The position numbers and the translations under genes are program-made. From Atherinomorus stipes (Eukaryota; Chordata; Actinopteri; Atheriniformes; Atherinidae): a stretch of 64,000 nucleotides of DNA. Within the stretch, counting starts at the first letter, position 1. Each line of letters opens with the position of its first letter. The notes beneath the pieces were generated by a model, which was given only the letters and a program-made list of their open reading frames with translations, ran no database searches and was not told the DNA's origin. This document shows positions 11,037 through 21,081 of this stretch, piece by piece. The stretch is from contig JALJCO010000030.1 of NCBI GenBank assembly GCA_023101725.1, positions 62,001-126,000 on the forward strand. Reading direction: 5' to 3'.

Positions 11037-11583
11037 TGGGTTGAAGTATTAGAGGATAAAATAAAATCTCAACTTGATTGAGATTCAGTTCCACTGGAGA
11101 AAATCATAAATGGAAAAAACAGGTTTAAAGACACATAGGTAATGTACTGTACTACCAGACCATGATTGTACATCTTTTATTTTCATTTTACGCTGGCTGG
11201 TGAACACCGTCTACTAGGATCCAGACGATCTCTACAATCACACATTTATGGAATTATAATCTCAGACGTGTATGAGGACTTTCCTGATGACTCCACACAC
11301 CATTGTCTTTCTACGTTCTGTTACCAACATTATAAAGAAAAATCCCATTTACAATAGATTTAAAAGTATCGCAGCAGTGCTGCAGAACAAATCTTGCTGT
11401 GACTTCATCTCATGCCAAGTCAGATCTGTACGGCTGGAGAATCTGAGTAACTGCAAAACGGTGCCGTTTCATGACGCATTGATAGAGATATCATAAATAT
11501 TTAAGCCGGGAAAAGTCCTCTCTCTCTCGTTTTTATTGTTGTGTAAAATTCAGCTTATAAATCTCTGGAATCACAATAATACA

Positions 11584-11800
11584 GACAGTCCATGTCTTAC
11601 AGCTGCTCCAGGAGGGTATTTGCGAGTTATGTGGTGAACTCTAAGTCACTGGTTGCAGAAAGAGGGGGTATCTGAAACTCTGAGTCAATCACCATGGTAA
11701 CAGACTCTGTGAACACAACCAGCTATCTGGCAGGTTATCTTTCAGAAACCCTAGTTTCTATTAGTCTCCACCCACCTGCAGCAGCTGTCGGACGTGGATT
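11584..11800. repeat. Segment related (inverted) to 12541-12757
   Basis: Contains GAGTCAATCACCATGGTAAC and a following CTGGCAGGTTAT. Both recur inverted at about 12550-12660 (GTTGCCATGGTGATTGACTC). It lies at the centre of the fold-back, so pieces of one family appear both inside and outside the hairpin. Confidence 0.55.
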
Positions 11801-12335
11801 CTCCATACTAACGTGATTCCAAAGATTTATGATGAATTAACCCACAAAATACTTAAGATGGAGGACTTTTCATAACTTCAAAATTTATTATATCATTTCT
11901 TCATCAATATGTCATGAAACGGCACCGTTCTGCACTTCCTCAAACCCTCCAGCCGCATACAGTCATCAGGAAAGTCCTCACACGTCTGAGATTATAATTC
12001 CATAAATGTGATGGTGGAAATCTATGGTCTCCTCTGGATCCCTGTAGACGTGTTTATCAGCCAGTGTGGAAGAAAAGTAAAACATGTCCAATCATGGTCT
12101 ACTAGTACAACATATTACCGTCTAGAAGATGTCTGTAAACTTAACTTTCACGTTTCTCTGTGTATGTTTTTGCCCAGTGGGCCAGAATCTGAATAAAAAA
12201 TAATATCTATTCTATCCACTAATATTTTAATCCAAATGTTACGTTAAATATTCGACCAGCAGAACCAGTGGATTCACACTTCCACATTGACTTAGGCAGC
12301 AGCTTTCTTCCATGATGCTCTCTAGCAGCAGCAGC

Positions 12336-12337
<2 letters not shown>

Positions 12338-12373
<36 letters not shown>
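12338..12373. repeat. (CT)18 microsatellite
   Basis: Pure CT dinucleotide run in the right arm of the fold-back. Confidence 0.95.
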
Positions 12374-12375
<2 letters not shown>

Positions 12376-12540
12376 TATTGGCTTTTCAGGTGATTACTAA
12401 CTTTGTGTAAACATACTCAGAGTTGATTGAACCAACTTAAAGCAGCTTTTCTGGAACTGAAAACTCAGAGTTGCTCAGTTCAGCGTAAGTTAATCCAGAG
12501 TTTCTTTTTAGACTCAGTTTGTTGAACCTCCTACCTGGAC

Positions 12541-12757
12541 TACCCCCCAGGTGGAGATGGTAGAAACTCAGGATTTCTTAAAGAACCTGCCAGTGAGCAG
12601 GTTATATTCACAGAACTTGTTGCCATGGTGATTGACTCAAGAGTTTTGTTTCAGCGCTCTTTCTGGTGACCGATGACTGAGTTTCCCTCATGCCAGGGTT
12701 AACATACTCAGAGTTAACCACATAACCTGCTTTCTGGAACAGCCCTCTGGTCATGCT
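12541..12757. repeat. Dispersed repeat segment next to the fold-back
   Basis: It ends in AGCAGGTTATGTGG and GAACAGCCCTCTGG-like words (given here by strand-neutral motif) that resemble terminal sequence of a dispersed fish DNA element. The segment 11584-11800 is its inverted relative. Family unassigned. Confidence 0.45.
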
Positions 12758-14208
12758 GTGGTCACAGCATGTTTTGTTGCTGCTTGATGTAAAATAAGAT
12801 GTGATGAGGCAAAATGTCCTCATGTTTTCAGTGTCTATAAGCTAATTAAATTGTTTGACCATAATGAACTGTTGTAAATTCAAATTGAAAATGAATGCAT
12901 GTGCACCAGTCAGAACAGACTGACTTACAGCTCAAGTGTCTGGCCTCTGCATCCTCCTCCCTTCAGCTCCATCCTTGCTCAGCTGGAGCAGGTCTGGATT
13001 GCCGTCTCCACTTCAGCCTGTGTGGTTCGTGTAAAAACCTCATTTCTAAGAACCGATGCTGCAAGAAAAAAAACAAGAGTAAGGCAAAACTTAATCTGGA
13101 ACATTTCTCTTCAAGATGTAGCCTTTACATTTGTGTGGTAAAAAGCAAGTTAATGACAAATGTTAAAACCCCTATGAAGAAATTGGAATGAAGACTTGAA
13201 GACTTTTAGAACATTTTATTTTTGTAAAGAGGTTTATCTGGCTCAGGGCTCCAGACTAACTTTCTTGTTAACAGTTATAGGCAAATTACTTTGGAAACTT
13301 ATTTAAAATGCTGAAAAGTAAGAACTAAAATAAAATAAATACTTTTTTAAAATGCTGTGAAGCAGCCTTCAGCCGGAGCAGGCTGATTTTATAGTCCAGG
13401 ATGGGTGTTCAGGTGGGGGTAAGAGGAGTGAGATGAGACTCGGCTGTTTGGAGCTGCAACCGCAGGTGGATGAGAGCCGAGCCTCCGTCAGAGGTGGAGC
13501 ACCAGGACTGAGATGCTCCGTCTGTCTCCGGTGCGGTTTCTCACTGTCTTCGTTAGTTGTTGCCCGCCGTCGGTTTCAGTAAATCACTATAACCGAGGAA
13601 ATGCTGGGCGAGTCAACCAAATGAGAACCAAATAAAACTACACATTTTATCTGAGCTGAGAATTGGGTTTTCATGTGGTTACAGCTCCTCAATATGTATG
13701 GAAGGTGAACGGAGCAACCTTGCCGTTCACCCTGTCTGCAAGAGTTTAACCTTTTACTGGTATCGGCTGTAGTAGTTAAGCTAACGTTAATGCTAACAAC
13801 GGTTGTAAATTAGCGACATCTGTATACAGGTAGCAGCACCGCCGACATTCACCCAGGTGGCCTCAGACAGACAATAATTTGGACAGAGTCGTACTTCGCC
13901 ACTCCCCGGAAACTTTAACTTCACATAATAAACGTAATAACTATTATTGAGGGGGCAAATTGTCCCAAGTAACTTACCTGAAACTCACTCCGGCCACGTC
14001 CCTGGACCGCAGACTGACAGAGGTCCCGCCTTCTGGCTCCTTCCGTATGTGGGCAGGTCTGGGGCCGACACGAAGCCGACGCTCCAGAGACGTTTGATGA
14101 GCTGGGACAAATGACTATTAAATCTGAAGATATTCACCCATGGGCCGATGTCTGACAGATGTTCTAAATTATAGGGACGACGTCCAACCTTGGGCCGACG
14201 TCGGCCAG
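12758..14208. other. Right interior of the 5.9-kb element
   Basis: No gene that I can support. A 98-codon frame at 12895-13191 has several Cys residues but no known domain, and two overlapping frames compete for it. 13360-14200 is more GC-rich and ends with repeated GGCCGACGT/GGGCCGATGTC words near the right terminal repeat. Confidence 0.45.
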
Positions 14209-14228
14209 ACGTACATGTGCTATCTGGG

Positions 14229-14420
14229 AATAAACCTAAAATGATTTTTTGAACCAGGCTGTAAACCTGTTTATTTCTGCTGTGAAGTTGGCGTTTTTAA
14301 CATGGGAGTCTATGGGGATTTGCTCGCTCTTGGAGCCAGCCCCTAGCGGATGAAGGGAGGATTACACTATTTCCAACGAGGAAGAGAGCTTCACTGTTCT
14401 GAGGCGGAGTTTGCCCCTTG
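14229..14420. mobile_element. Dispersed repeat, right part
   Basis: Continues the repeat that stops at 8340 and is bounded by the second GTCAAGACC at 14421-14429. Contains GGGAGTCTATGGGGATTTGC and a GGAGCCAGCC stretch. Non-coding. Confidence 0.55.
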
Positions 14421-14429
14421 GTCAAGACC

Positions 14430-14916
14430 CTTCCTGTTAGCCCCATGGAAAACGAAAAAATATTCATAGTCCAAGTCGTTCTCTGCCCTGGATTTCAGAT
14501 ATGCTGGTTATGGATTTAAATGCATTTTTTTTTCGTGTAATAAGTCTTAAAAACTATCGCGCAATTGTTAAGTTAAATCCCTTGATAAAAACAAAATGAG
14601 GAAAACTACAGTCGCATACGTGACGTCACACACCGGTTTCCCGTTTTTCTCGCCGAGTCAGCAATCTATCAGCATAATAAAAAGATCCGACATGCCTGAC
14701 TTATAATGGTTTTCACCTCTTTTGATGCTTCTTTCCTGCTCTTGACAAAAGGCAGTGAAATCGCCTTCCTGCTGGTGACGTATGTCGCTCTGGATGATGA
14801 CAGCGGTAATCCACCAAGCGGCTTCCAGCAAAACCTGAAATAGTCATAGTTCTTCGCAGTATTTTATTTTTGTTTAAGCATGGAAATTTTGCATTTAAAT
14901 CCACAACTAACATTTA
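14430..14916. other. Flank between two nested complexes
   Basis: No gene. GTTCTCTGCCCTGGATTTC near 14480 has a relative near 29830 (GTTCTCTGCCCCGGATTCC), so part of this belongs to a dispersed repeat. It ends in TTA directly before the Harbinger terminal repeat. Confidence 0.45.
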
Positions 14917-14973
14917 CCCCATGTTCACACCGGGCGCGAACAAAATTATTCGCGCGAATGAATTACATGTTAA

Positions 14974-15438
14974 AGACACACAACGGAACTTTTAGCAGTT
15001 TTCTCAGTGACGCCCCCCCTATCGGCGACTAAACTAGCAACCATCTTGTACCATACCTGCACCGTGATTTACTCCAGCCAGTAAAAGACAGTCTTATCTT
15101 GACTCTTGTTCTGTCCCTTCCTCTCTTCCTTTTCCTCTCTTCCTCCTGTAATGTTTCCTTACCGAATCCGACATGATGTGCGTTCAAAACACTCGCGGGG
15201 TTAATCCCTGGTTTACATCCGGTTGCTAGTGAGTGACGCGGTGCTGCAGCCAATAGTTGGCTGCAACGTCACAGTCAGCTGCAGCGTCCCGGATGGGAAT
15301 CTTACATAGTGCTGTTTCTGAGCCCCGGGACGCCTCTGGGCAGTGACGGCTCGAAAATGCGCAAAATGAATGTTGGTGTGCCATCAAAACGAGTCAGAAA
15401 CGCAGATTTTTAAGGTCTAAAAGTTACGTTGTGTGTCT
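14974..15438. mobile_element. TTAA-target MITE, 465 bp, inside the Harbinger end
   Basis: The ends AGACACACAACGGAACTTTT and the inverted AAAAGTTACGTTGTGTGTCT match except one base. The flanks are TTAA (14970-14973) and TCAA (15439-15442). The related Harbinger end at 29.5 kb lacks this segment and reads ATGTTAAGTCAATG across the site, which gives the empty site. TTAA targets are used by piggyBac and some other superfamilies. Small minus-strand frame at 15029-15253 is not convincing. Confidence 0.85.
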
Positions 15439-15533
15439 TCAAGTCAATGTGTAGGTGCGAATAGACGCACCTTTGCTTGGTGCGGGGCGTTTGATGCGAA
15501 TTCGCGGCGCGATGAGCCCCAAACGCGCGTCTA

Positions 15534-15601
15534 ACTCGCGCGAATGAGGCGTTTTACTCGCGCGAATGAGGCGTTTTACTCGCGCGAATGAGGCGTCCTA
15601 T
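15534..15601. repeat. 22-bp subterminal repeats, Harbinger end
   Basis: TACTCGCGCGAATGAGGCGT-like units occur three times in a row. The CGCGCGAAT core also recurs through both outer ends and at 18440-18560, so it is probably a binding site of the element's own proteins (inference). Confidence 0.75.
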
Positions 15602-15700
15602 TCGCGCGGATAGAGCGTATTTTGCCTATTCGCTCGAGTTGAAACAATTGAACTCAAGCGTTTTTGACGCGCGAACAATACAAGCGTCATCACATTCAAA

Positions 15701-16227
15701 ATGGAGGAAAAATTAATTGTGGCAGTCTGCGGCTTTCCCTGCTTGTACAACACCACACACAAAGACTACAAGCACCGAAACAAGAAGGAGCTGGCTTGGA
15801 GGAAAGTCATCGAGGAAACTGGACTTCCCGGTAAGTGAAGTTGTACCATTATTTTTGTATTATTTTCAGTTAGTTTTCGGTGAGTCATTTAGATCCATCA
15901 CCCACATAGCTAGCACTAGCTAGTTAGCCAGTCATTCACACGTATGTTTGATCAGATGACTTCTGCCGGAAAAAATGGAAGAGTCTGAGGGACACGTACC
16001 TCAAGGAGAGGAGGAAGGAGACGGAGAGGAGGAGTGGGGCTGCGGCAGGACCTGACAAAAGGTGGAAGTACACGGCCGTCCTGTCTTTCCTCGACCCCTT
16101 CGTCACACCGCGGCTGACCTCCAGCAACTGGTCGCTGGGGGTCGAGGATCAGGACCCCGTGTACAGTGGTGAGGAGACAGCAGCAGGGCAGACAGAGGAA
16201 GGTTTGTTGACAGCACACTCAACATAG
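15701..16227 (+). CDS. Harbinger-encoded MADF (Myb/SANT-like) DNA-binding protein
   Basis: Exon 1 is 15701-15830 and ends at a strong donor (GTAAGT). Exon 2 starts at 15956 after TTTGATCAG, and the phase fits. The protein opens EEKLIVAVCGFPCLYN, then YKHRNKKELAWRKVIEETG and, after the intron, CRKKWKSLRDTYLKERRKE and KYTAVLSFLDPF. These are the three-helix blocks of a MADF domain, with the conserved aromatic/Trp positions. Harbinger elements carry a transposase plus a Myb/SANT- or MADF-like partner that binds subterminal DNA and helps move the transposase into the nucleus; this gene fills that place. It converges on the transposase gene. Unspliced, exon 2 runs to TAG at 16225-16227; a donor at 16202 could lead to another exon that I did not find. 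No lesion seen. Confidence 0.8.
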
Positions 16228-16323
16228 GAGAGATGATAAGGATCATTGATATGATAATCAGCTTTTGTATAATTCAAATCTACTATATAGTTATACAATA
16301 TAATGTCATAGTGGAGAATGGAC

Positions 16324-16522
16324 TTAATGCACAGCTCCACTTCTTCCTGAACTGTACTACTTTGTGTCCAGCCTTTCATTTCTGGATAAACTGATCAATA
16401 CATGTGTGTCTGACCTCAGTAGATGGCCAGATACACCTGGTTTAATCAGTTCACCCAGTCATGTGCAGGACACAAAGTTGCAGTATTAAGTTCAGGAAGT
16501 ACTGGAGCTGTGCATAAAGCCT
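16324..16522. repeat. Inverted repeat between the convergent Harbinger genes
   Basis: TGCACAGCTCCACTTCTTCC (16328) pairs with GGAAGTACTGGAGCTGTGCA (right arm, to 16514). Pairing extends about 70 bp through TTTGTGTCC/GGACACAAAG to TAAACTGATC/TTAATCAGTT, with a loop of about 40 bp. It lies in the 3' space of both genes, so it might act as a two-way terminator, or it may be a small MITE. Confidence 0.75.
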
Positions 16523-16620
16523 CATTTAAAAACACTAATAGAGAATTAATAAATGAACATTTGCTCTTATGGTGATATATGGGTGGCTCTTAAAAGAGCT
16601 GTTTTGGTGTGGCTGTGAAC

Positions 16621-17672
16621 CTAGATCGTAGGCTGCCCAGTGATGGCTCCCTCAGCGGTGAAGTACTTCATGAAGGTGTCTCTCACGGTGATGGCCTCCC
16701 TACTGGAGCAGTTGGCTGCTACTCTTCCGAGCCCCGGCAGCGGCTCCACATCTTCGGCCATGCTCAGCAGCCCGCCTTCAGAGATCTCAGCTGTACTCCT
16801 CATGTAGTTGTGGAGGACACAGGTAGCCTTCACACACTTGTCTGCCACCTCAGGATGGACCTCCATGGGACACCTGTACATCCTCCACTGTGAAGACAGA
16901 ATCCCAAAGGCGCACTCCACAACCATCCGAACCCTCGACAGACGGTAGTTGAAGGCCCGTCTCTCAGCTGGCAGGACGCGCCCAAGGGAATGGCCTCAGC
17001 AGGTTTCTCCTCAGAGGGAAGGCCTCATCTGCCACAAAGATGTGCGGCACTGGTCCTCGCTCATCAGCTCCTGGCAACGGCCGGTCAGCAGGGAGTTGGA
17101 GGGTCCCAGATCTGAGTGCCTGTTCAAAGGCGGAGCTGTGAAGTATCCCTCCATCGCTGGTCCTTCCGTATCCCCAAACATCAATCACCCGAAAGCACTT
17201 CTTTGCATCCACAACTGCGAGAAGAACTAAAGAGAAAGTTCCCTTGTAGTTGTAGAACTGGGATCCTGAGTTTGGGGGGACATTCAGAACAACATGCTTG
17301 CCGTCCAGCGCTCCACAGCAATGGGGGAAATTCCACCTCTCCTCAAAGCCCTGAGCGATGATCCTCCACTCTTCTGTAGAGGGCACCGCCATGAACTCCT
17401 CCACGAGGCAGTCCCAGATTGCAGAGATGACCACCAGGATGATTTTGCTCACTGTGGAGACACCTACACGGTAGCTGGCAGCGATGCTTCTGTAGGAATT
17501 CCCAGTGGCAAGAAATCTGTACAAAGACAAGTTTTAAAAAAGACAGAAAATTAAGTAATCTATTTTGTGTACAATCCTCTTCTATTAATACATTTTAATC
17601 AGTCATTGACTTGGGTATTTATGGTTTACTCACATGTATTCATACACACACATACATTACACACACACATAC

Positions 17673-17717
<45 letters not shown>

Positions 17718-18379
17718 CATATATACACACACATATGTGTGTGTGGTTGTGTGAATATCATTCATTGTATCTGTGATCTGACTAATCAGCCTAGTGCAGT
17801 ACTAAAATTGGTCACTAGATGACACTCCAATACCATGAATTCAGCAGCAGCTGACAGGTAAAGAAAACCTCGTCATGTTTTTTAATAAATAAATGACGCA
17901 AAATTGCATGACGGCTGTCAGTTGCATGTTGTGTTTGATCAGCTTGTGAGGTGGAGGCGAGGAGGCAGACTTGGACTCATATATTGAGCTACGTTAGCTA
18001 GCTTATTGATAACTATCGTCCTTTAGCCAACTCTCTTGAAAGTTATCAGCACAGGTCGGGCTACAAGTACTCACCGAAGGCAGATGGACAGGCGCTCTGC
18101 TGCTGAAATAGAGCGTCTGTAATTGGTATCCTGGATGGATATACGGGCACCAATCCTCCCCAGCAGATTGTCAAACTGGGATCGGGTGAGCTTGAAGTAC
18201 CCCTGGAAGCGGCCGTCATCCAGACGTAACTCCTGGATCAGCTGATGAAATTCACCAAGCTCCGAGCGCCTCTGGAGAATCTGGTGGACCCAAACACGCC
18301 GGCGTCTTCTCTTTTCCATCTTCCAGAGCAAGTAGAATGCCGCAACTCGCTCAAAATAACCGGAATCTGCCATGTTCAC
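16621..18379 (-). pseudogene. PIF-Harbinger DDE transposase (one frameshift)
   Basis: Exon 1 (18379-18075) encodes a basic segment and a helix-turn-helix region (FKLTRSQFDNLLGRIG). It splices at CTTCG|GTGAGT to exon 2 starting at 17516 after TTTGTACAG; the joined codon restores LRFLATGNSYRSIA. Exon 2 holds the DDE_Tnp_4 core: CCGALDGKHV (first Asp), DAKKCFRVIDVWGYGRTSDG (second Asp) and FVADEAFPL (the Glu block). Near 16979-16988 the frame shifts by one base: the upstream frame ends at 16964. The other frame continues with ERRAFNYRLSRVRMVVECAFGIL (split here as ERRAFNYRLSR, then VVECAFGIL) and LHNYMRS to a stop at 16621. Apart from that single lesion the gene is complete, about 390 residues. 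The enzyme would cut and join Harbinger ends. Whether the shift is real or a sequencing error cannot be told. Confidence 0.85.
17641..17752. repeat. (CA)/(TA)/(CATA) microsatellite in the transposase intron
   Basis: ACACACAT, CATACATA and a long TATATA run, then CACACATATGTGTGTG. Short minus and plus frames over it are artefacts. Confidence 0.95.
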
Positions 18380-18419
18380 CTAACTGAACTGAATGACTAC
18401 CTGACAAACCACTGTTTTC

Positions 18420-18601
18420 TCTAGAAAGTTTAACTTGACGCGCAAATGGAGCGTTTTATTCGCGCGTACAATACGCTCCATTCGCTCGTACAATACGCTT
18501 CATTCATGCGAAAAAAACACCTGAATGAAGCGAGTAAACTTCCAGCATTCGCGCGTTGAAATCTAGGCGCGTACGCGAATGGAGACGTCCGGTGTGAACA
18601 T
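18420..18601. repeat. Transposase-side Harbinger end, now internal
   Basis: Has CGCGCGTACAATACGCTCC-type subterminal words and ends CGTCCGGTGTGAACA, which is the Harbinger terminal sequence lacking its last eight or so bases. It joins directly to the exon-1 sequence of the inverted second copy (TTTTGAGCGAGTTGCGGC). TGAACA at the join also occurs next to exon 1, so microhomology at the junction is possible. Confidence 0.75.
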
Positions 18602-19084
18602 TTTGAGCGAGTTGCGGCATTCTACCTGCTCTGGAAGATGGAAAAGAGAAGACGCCGGCGTGTTTGGACTTCTCCGGAGGCGCTCGGAGCTCGGTGAATT
18701 TCATCAGCTGATCCAGGAGTTAGGTCTGGATGACGGCCGCTTCCAGGGGGATTTCCCAGCCCAGTTTGATGGGCTTCTGTCGGTGAGGATCGGTGCTGCA
18801 TATCCCTCCGGGACACAAACTACAGGCGCTGTATTCCGGCTGCGGAGCGTCGGTCCACCTGCCTTCTGTGAGTAAGCTAGCGGCAGCTAGCTAGCGCTTC
18901 CACCAAAATGTCCAACAACTTCCAGCAAAAAAACGCGTTGTCGCTAGCTACTGTAGCTCAGTTTAACGAGTCTCTGCCGTCTCCTCGCCTCCACCTCTCA
19001 ACAATTAACCAGCTGATTAAATGCAACTAACTGTCCGCTTTCCTGCTGCTTTCAACCGGTTCACAACCACAACACACACAGCGT
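18602..19084 (+). pseudogene. Second Harbinger copy, left piece (exon-1 relic)
   Basis: Plus-strand mirror of the transposase exon 1 at 18379-18075: AFYLLWKMEKR-type coding, then SELGEFHQLIQELGLDDGRF, with frame breaks and missing pieces. The HTH part is rearranged. It runs on into intron-like sequence that matches (inverted) 17930-18060, then stops at the hAT insertion at 19085. The rest of this copy is at 28936-29612. Confidence 0.75.
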
Positions 19085-19593
19085 CCGGGCTGTACAGTGC
19101 GAGCGTTTTACTCGCATATGCGCCTAAAAACATATTGGTGCGAGTACCAGAAAAAAAATGGGAGCACGCGTGCGAGTATAGATTTCATCCCTCTTATTTA
19201 CACTTTGCTCCTAAATAAGTCAGGATTGATTTAAAGTGGAAATGAAACTGCCAACCAAACTAAATTTATTAATTTGCCAGTAGAAAAATACATGAAAAAT
19301 ATGAGCAAATAAGAAAAACGTAGCAACGTTTTTATGGTCAGGACGCCGCCATGCGGCAGCTTTGAAGTCACCGCGTTGCGCTCCAGCTCCACATTGAACC
19401 ATCTGTATCACCAGCTACACAACAACTAACAACCGTGACACAGTTTAGAAGATGGACATAATGAAAGGCGACGCTGAAAGGCCAGTCCAGCATCCAGATC
19501 CTGTTGCAGATGCTTTCCAGTCCGTAGGCCGTGTGACTAGAGAGGAAGCCGGGGCTGATCTGTAGCGGAGCGGGTTACGCTGGTTACGGGGAG
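18930..19593. repeat. 664-bp tandem duplication, unit 1
   Basis: Every landmark in this unit recurs 664 bp later: ACGCGTTGTCGCTAGCTACT, the hAT end GGGCTGTACAGTGCGAGC, and GGTTACGGGGAG at the right edge. I saw no differences between the units. Unit 1 covers the Harbinger/hAT junction at 19085, so the duplication came after the hAT insertion. Confidence 0.95.
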
Positions 19594-20257
19594 AAAACGC
19601 GTTGTCGCTAGCTACTGTAGCTCAGTTTAACGAGTCTCTGCCGTCTCCTCGCCTCCACCTCTCAACAATTAACCAGCTGATTAAATGCAACTAACTGTCC
19701 GCTTTCCTGCTGCTTTCAACCGGTTCACAACCACAACACACACAGCGTCCGGGCTGTACAGTGCGAGCGTTTTACTCGCATATGCGCCTAAAAACATATT
19801 GGTGCGAGTACCAGAAAAAAAATGGGAGCACGCGTGCGAGTATAGATTTCATCCCTCTTATTTACACTTTGCTCCTAAATAAGTCAGGATTGATTTAAAG
19901 TGGAAATGAAACTGCCAACCAAACTAAATTTATTAATTTGCCAGTAGAAAAATACATGAAAAATATGAGCAAATAAGAAAAACGTAGCAACGTTTTTATG
20001 GTCAGGACGCCGCCATGCGGCAGCTTTGAAGTCACCGCGTTGCGCTCCAGCTCCACATTGAACCATCTGTATCACCAGCTACACAACAACTAACAACCGT
20101 GACACAGTTTAGAAGATGGACATAATGAAAGGCGACGCTGAAAGGCCAGTCCAGCATCCAGATCCTGTTGCAGATGCTTTCCAGTCCGTAGGCCGTGTGA
20201 CTAGAGAGGAAGCCGGGGCTGATCTGTAGCGGAGCGGGTTACGCTGGTTACGGGGAG
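19594..20257. repeat. 664-bp tandem duplication, unit 2
   Basis: Direct repeat of 18930-19593, with the hAT left end repeated at about 19749. The right edge is followed by unique TCCCGGATAGAAAC. The 65- and 63-codon frames in both units are identical but show no protein family. Confidence 0.95.
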
Positions 20258-21076
20258 TCCCGGATAGAAACAGCTGACGGTCATGTCAGAGAAACCTGCT
20301 GCAGAGCTGTTCCGATCATCGGACTGTAGCGAAGGGATTCATGAGTGTTGCCGATTGAGGTGTTTCTAATAAGAGGCTTAAACAGGAACGGAGTTGGTGA
20401 ATTACGCAGCGATGTTTGTAAGGACCGATACCGCAGATACCGATACCGGTAAACGGAGCTCCACTGGTGATATTAAAAACACTCAGAGCAGCTTCAGGCT
20501 TTCCTCTGCGGGCCTCTAGTTTACCAGACTCCAAGTCTTCAGATCATTTTCCTCATTTTCTCTATAAAATGTTCACACATGATCAGGAGTCAGAGGTTTC
20601 CTCTTCAGAGCTGCACAAACCAAACTGGTGACGTCAAAGCTTAGCTTTGCAAGCGTCTTTGTGGGCTTTAAATAATAATGATAATAAATAATCATGATTA
20701 TTATTATCATCACCATCATCATCATATTAATAATAATACATCTGGGAGATTTTCTGATTGAAGGTGATGTTTGGTTACAGCTGTAATCTAAACCATTAGA
20801 TGTCTCCTTTACATCGTTAGCATGGCTCGTCCAGCTTTTCTTCCATGTAGTGAAACCAATAATGAGTCTCTGGGTTTTTATGAGAACCTTTGCAGTCATG
20901 AGAACAGATATGGCAGTTCACAACACGGCAACTTCTCTCCATATTGCTGTTTAACAAAGATTAAATTAAGAGGTTACCTGCTGCTGACAGTTAAGTATCT
21001 GCAGAAGAATAATCAGGGAGCAGGTGTTATCGTCCCCTACAGTCATAAGTTTTCATGGGTCACAGGTTTTGCTGTA
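20258..21076. other. hAT interior, no gene seen
   Basis: It includes an AATAATAATG/ATCATCATC microsatellite at about 20671-20737 and GCAGATACCGATACCGGTAA near 20435. Frames of 101-108 codons overlap on both strands without known motifs. Confidence 0.5.
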
Positions 21077-21081
21077 ACACC

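Larger units (their letters stand above)
10506..12540. mobile_element. 2-kb fold-back element with long inverted arms
   Basis: The left arm starts CCAGGTAGGAGCTTCAAC (10506) and the right arm ends with its inverse (GTTGAACCTCCTACCTGG, to 12539). Pairing continues inward: the segment from 10560 with 12420-12480, the AATCCACTGGT region with about 12260, TATGGAATTATAATCTCAGA (11247) with its inverse near 11985-12005, and AACGGTGCCGTTTCATGAC (11457-11475) with its inverse at 11911-11930. The arms are about 650-970 bp around a centre near 11690; the left arm is longer because of a tandem expansion. No transposase is seen. The family is not identified. Confidence 0.75.
8341..14228. mobile_element. 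5.9-kb element with CCCAGATAGCAC terminal inverted repeats
   Basis: The left end CCCAGATAGCACACGTACGT and the inverted right end (14209-14228) match at 19 of 20 bases, and both are followed inward by GCCGACGTC-type words. It interrupts the repeat at 7824-8340/14229-14420. The flanks (CCTAA on the left, AATAAACC on the right) allow at most a 2-bp AA target duplication. I found no transposase in the 5.9 kb, so it is non-autonomous or has lost its gene. Much of the interior is later insertions: hAT MITEs at 9156 and 10035 and a fold-back at 10506-12540. The superfamily is uncertain. Confidence 0.65.

Noticed and set aside
12895..13191. 98-codon Cys-containing frame
   Set aside because: Overlaps another frame of similar length, and the Cys spacing matches no domain that I know.
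19021..19882. Identical 65-codon frames at 19021 and 19685 as a duplicated gene
   Set aside because: They are identical because of the 664-bp duplication; the frame spans a Harbinger/hAT junction and cannot be an old gene.
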